Shown here: positions 62,813 through 64,000 of the stretch, piece after piece
Numbering within the stretch: the stretch's first letter is position 1
How the letters are laid out: every line of letters begins with the position of its first letter
Notes under the pieces: generated by a model
Told to the model about the DNA's origin: nothing
Database searches by the model: none
Seen by the model: only the letters and a program-made list of their open reading frames with translations
NCBI GenBank assembly: GCA_002352225.1
Contig: DEIA01000022.1
Location: forward strand, 1 to 64,000
Origin: Flammeovirgaceae bacterium UBA2786
GTDB lineage: Bacteria > Bacteroidota > Bacteroidia > Cytophagales > Cyclobacteriaceae
DNA length: 64,000 bases
Reading direction: 5' to 3'
Made by a program: the position numbers and the translations under genes

Positions 62813-63741
62813 TGGCCGGGTACACTTTTATACAACGTACATTACCCAAAACATTTTCTCAGCCAGCTTTACATGTGTACAACACACCTGCGCATTTGTT
62901 GTTGCAATCGAAAAAAGGCTGGTTGATTTTTGAGTTGATCGGGCCCCAGGCAGAAATCTGCGCCCGCATTTGTGTAAACATAAAGAACAAAATCGCGACC
63001 AGCCCGGCACGCGCACCTTTTGGTTCGTGCGAAATTTATGCTAAAGTAAACGCCACCACGGTAGAAAAATTTTTACGTTATGTGGATGAAACAGTACACC
63101 AAAAAGGAGTAAAACAATTTGTTATTAAAGATAAACCTGTGCTGTATGAAGCAACTCAGGCAAAACACTTGTATAAAGTGCTGGTGCATAAACTTAAGTT
63201 TACAACCATGCAGGATGTATCAAGCATTATTTCAGTGAGTAAAACCCCACTGTATGCACAAATGAAAATATCTGAACGGCAAAAGGCAGTAAAAGCTTCT
63301 AAATTATTTTCATTTAACATCTGCACTTCGGTAGAATATAAACGTGTATATGATTTTATTTATACCTGCCGGAAAGAGCGTAATCAAACTCTTTCCCTTT
63401 CGTGGAGGGAGTTGAAGCGCACCCTATCGGGTTTACCCAATCGTTTTTTGTTTTTCAATCTTACCGATGAAAAAAATATTGTTGCCGCGGCAATTGTAAT
63501 CCGCGTAAGCGAAACCATCTGGTATACGTTTTATTATGCGCACGTATCAACGTATAATAAAGTGAGCCCGGTAGTGTATTTACTAAGTTGTATTTATGAT
63601 TGTGCGGCAAAGGAGAAAGTAAAGTTGTTTGATTTGGGCACCTCTATGCTCCATACTTCTGTTAATAAATCTTTGCTGCATTTTAAACAAAGTGTGGGGG
63701 CGAAGACAACGGCTAAACATACTTTTATAAAAAACTATTGA
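62812..63741 (+). CDS. GNAT/FemAB-like acyltransferase
   Basis: The 309-residue protein looks like a two-lobed GNAT/FemAB-type acyltransferase. Visible are FELIGPQAEICARICVNIKN, FSFNICTSVEYKRVYDFIYT, LFFNLTDEKNIVAAAIVIRV and WYTFYYAHVSTYNKVSPVVY, then LFDLGTSMLHTSVNKSLLHF as in FemAB C-terminal lobes. It may add an amino acid or acyl group to a surface polymer; this fits the neighbouring glycosyltransferase. The ATG at 62812 overlaps the DUF4442 stop; a start at 62785 lies inside that gene. Confidence 0.65.
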   Translation: MAGYTFIQRTLPKTFSQPALHVYNTPAHLLLQSKKGWLIFELIGPQAEICARICVNIKNKIATSPARAPFGSCEIYAKVNATTVEKFLRYVDETVHQKGVKQFVIKDKPVLYEATQAKHLYKVLVHKLKFTTMQDVSSIISVSKTPLYAQMKISERQKAVKASKLFSFNICTSVEYKRVYDFIYTCRKERNQTLSLSWRELKRTLSGLPNRFLFFNLTDEKNIVAAAIVIRVSETIWYTFYYAHVSTYNKVSPVVYLLSCIYDCAAKEKVKLFDLGTSMLHTSVNKSLLHFKQSVGAKTTAKHTFIKNY

Positions 63742-64000
63742 TGGATAAGCCATTGGTATCGGTAATTTGTGTATGCTATAACCATGTGCGGTTTGTTACC
63801 GAAGCACTTGATTCCGTTATCGCACAAACACACCAGCCCATTGAGCTAATCGTGATTGATGACGGAAGTACAGATGGCAGCCCAAATGAGATTAAGCAAT
63901 GGATAGCGAAGCATCCGGAAACAACCGTATTACTAAATGATGTAAACCTGGGCTACTGCATGACATTTAACAAAGCAGCTGGCTATGCAAAGGGAAAATA
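63741..64000 (+). CDS. Family 2 glycosyltransferase, N-terminal part only
   Basis: Only 86 codons are visible before the right edge. They give the GT2 N-terminus MDKPLVSVICVCYNHVRFVT, EALDSVIAQTHQPIELIVID, DGSTDGSPNEI and NVNLGYCMTFNKAA-like NDVNLGYCMTFNKAAGYAKG, with the nucleotide-binding DDGSTD. The ATG at 63741 overlaps the stop of the acyltransferase-like gene (TGATG). It is probably part of a surface-polysaccharide or lipid modification operon that continues outside the window. Confidence 0.88.
   Translation, partial: MDKPLVSVICVCYNHVRFVTEALDSVIAQTHQPIELIVIDDGSTDGSPNEIKQWIAKHPETTVLLNDVNLGYCMTFNKAAGYAKGK

Noticed and set aside
1..64000. CRISPR array, rRNA or tRNA genes
   Set aside because: No regularly spaced direct repeats with unique spacers and no recognisable rRNA or tRNA sequence were seen on reading, though a dedicated tRNA scan was not possible.

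Overview
The window looks like a chromosome segment of a Bacteroidota bacterium, most likely of the Cytophagales type. It carries a fused SecDF, the gliding lipoprotein GldH, a RicT/PSP1-like protein, paired FKBP-type lipoproteins, LytTR two-component genes, a protein with a probable type IX secretion (T9SS) C-terminal sorting domain, and many promoters with the Bacteroidota -7 element TAnnTTTG. No rRNA, tRNA, CRISPR array or integrase gene was seen.

Layout. Positions 1-7018 are core genes: gcvP (cut by the left edge) and ndk on the minus strand, then nrnA, two FKBP lipoproteins, rdgB and udk on the plus strand, tightly packed. Positions 7019-24400 form an AT-rich accessory island read entirely on the plus strand. 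Its cargo is a membrane nucleotidyltransferase pair, a five-gene defence operon (XRE regulator, TrlF-like PHP/ATPase, type III Mod, class II Fic, type III Res), a six-helix membrane protein, a T9SS-type secreted protein and a lipoprotein, a group II intron remnant, a DUF4143 ATPase, an AlkD-like protein and a DoxX-like protein. Six copies of an 84-140 bp imperfect hairpin lie between the cargo genes. Each starts with TAAC, ends with GTTA and carries an inner GGCGG/CCGCC stem, like integron attC sites, but no integrase is visible. This is the most unusual structure in the window.

Positions 24400-33700 hold a Crp/Fnr regulator and a set of envelope and membrane genes. Three promoters here share a near-palindromic TTAACTTAAGTGAA site at a fixed distance from the -7 box, which suggests a local regulon. 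Positions 33700-37200 carry an amidohydrolase, a pirin, an OsmC protein and a small membrane protein. Positions 37280-42460 carry secDF and an OmpR-type two-component system, each closed by a clear terminator.

Positions 42650-52280 run on the minus strand: gldH, ricT-like, purD, two carbohydrate-active-enzyme-like secreted proteins, and a LytTR response regulator with two paralogous LytS-type kinases. Positions 52490-57305 (plus) carry a periplasmic rhodanese, a WG-repeat protein and several small unrecognised envelope proteins. The right end holds a DUF2807 protein, a YigZ-like protein, a 3'-5' exonuclease, NhaC, a saccharopine dehydrogenase-like protein, a DUF4442 protein, an acyltransferase-like protein and a family 2 glycosyltransferase cut by the right edge.
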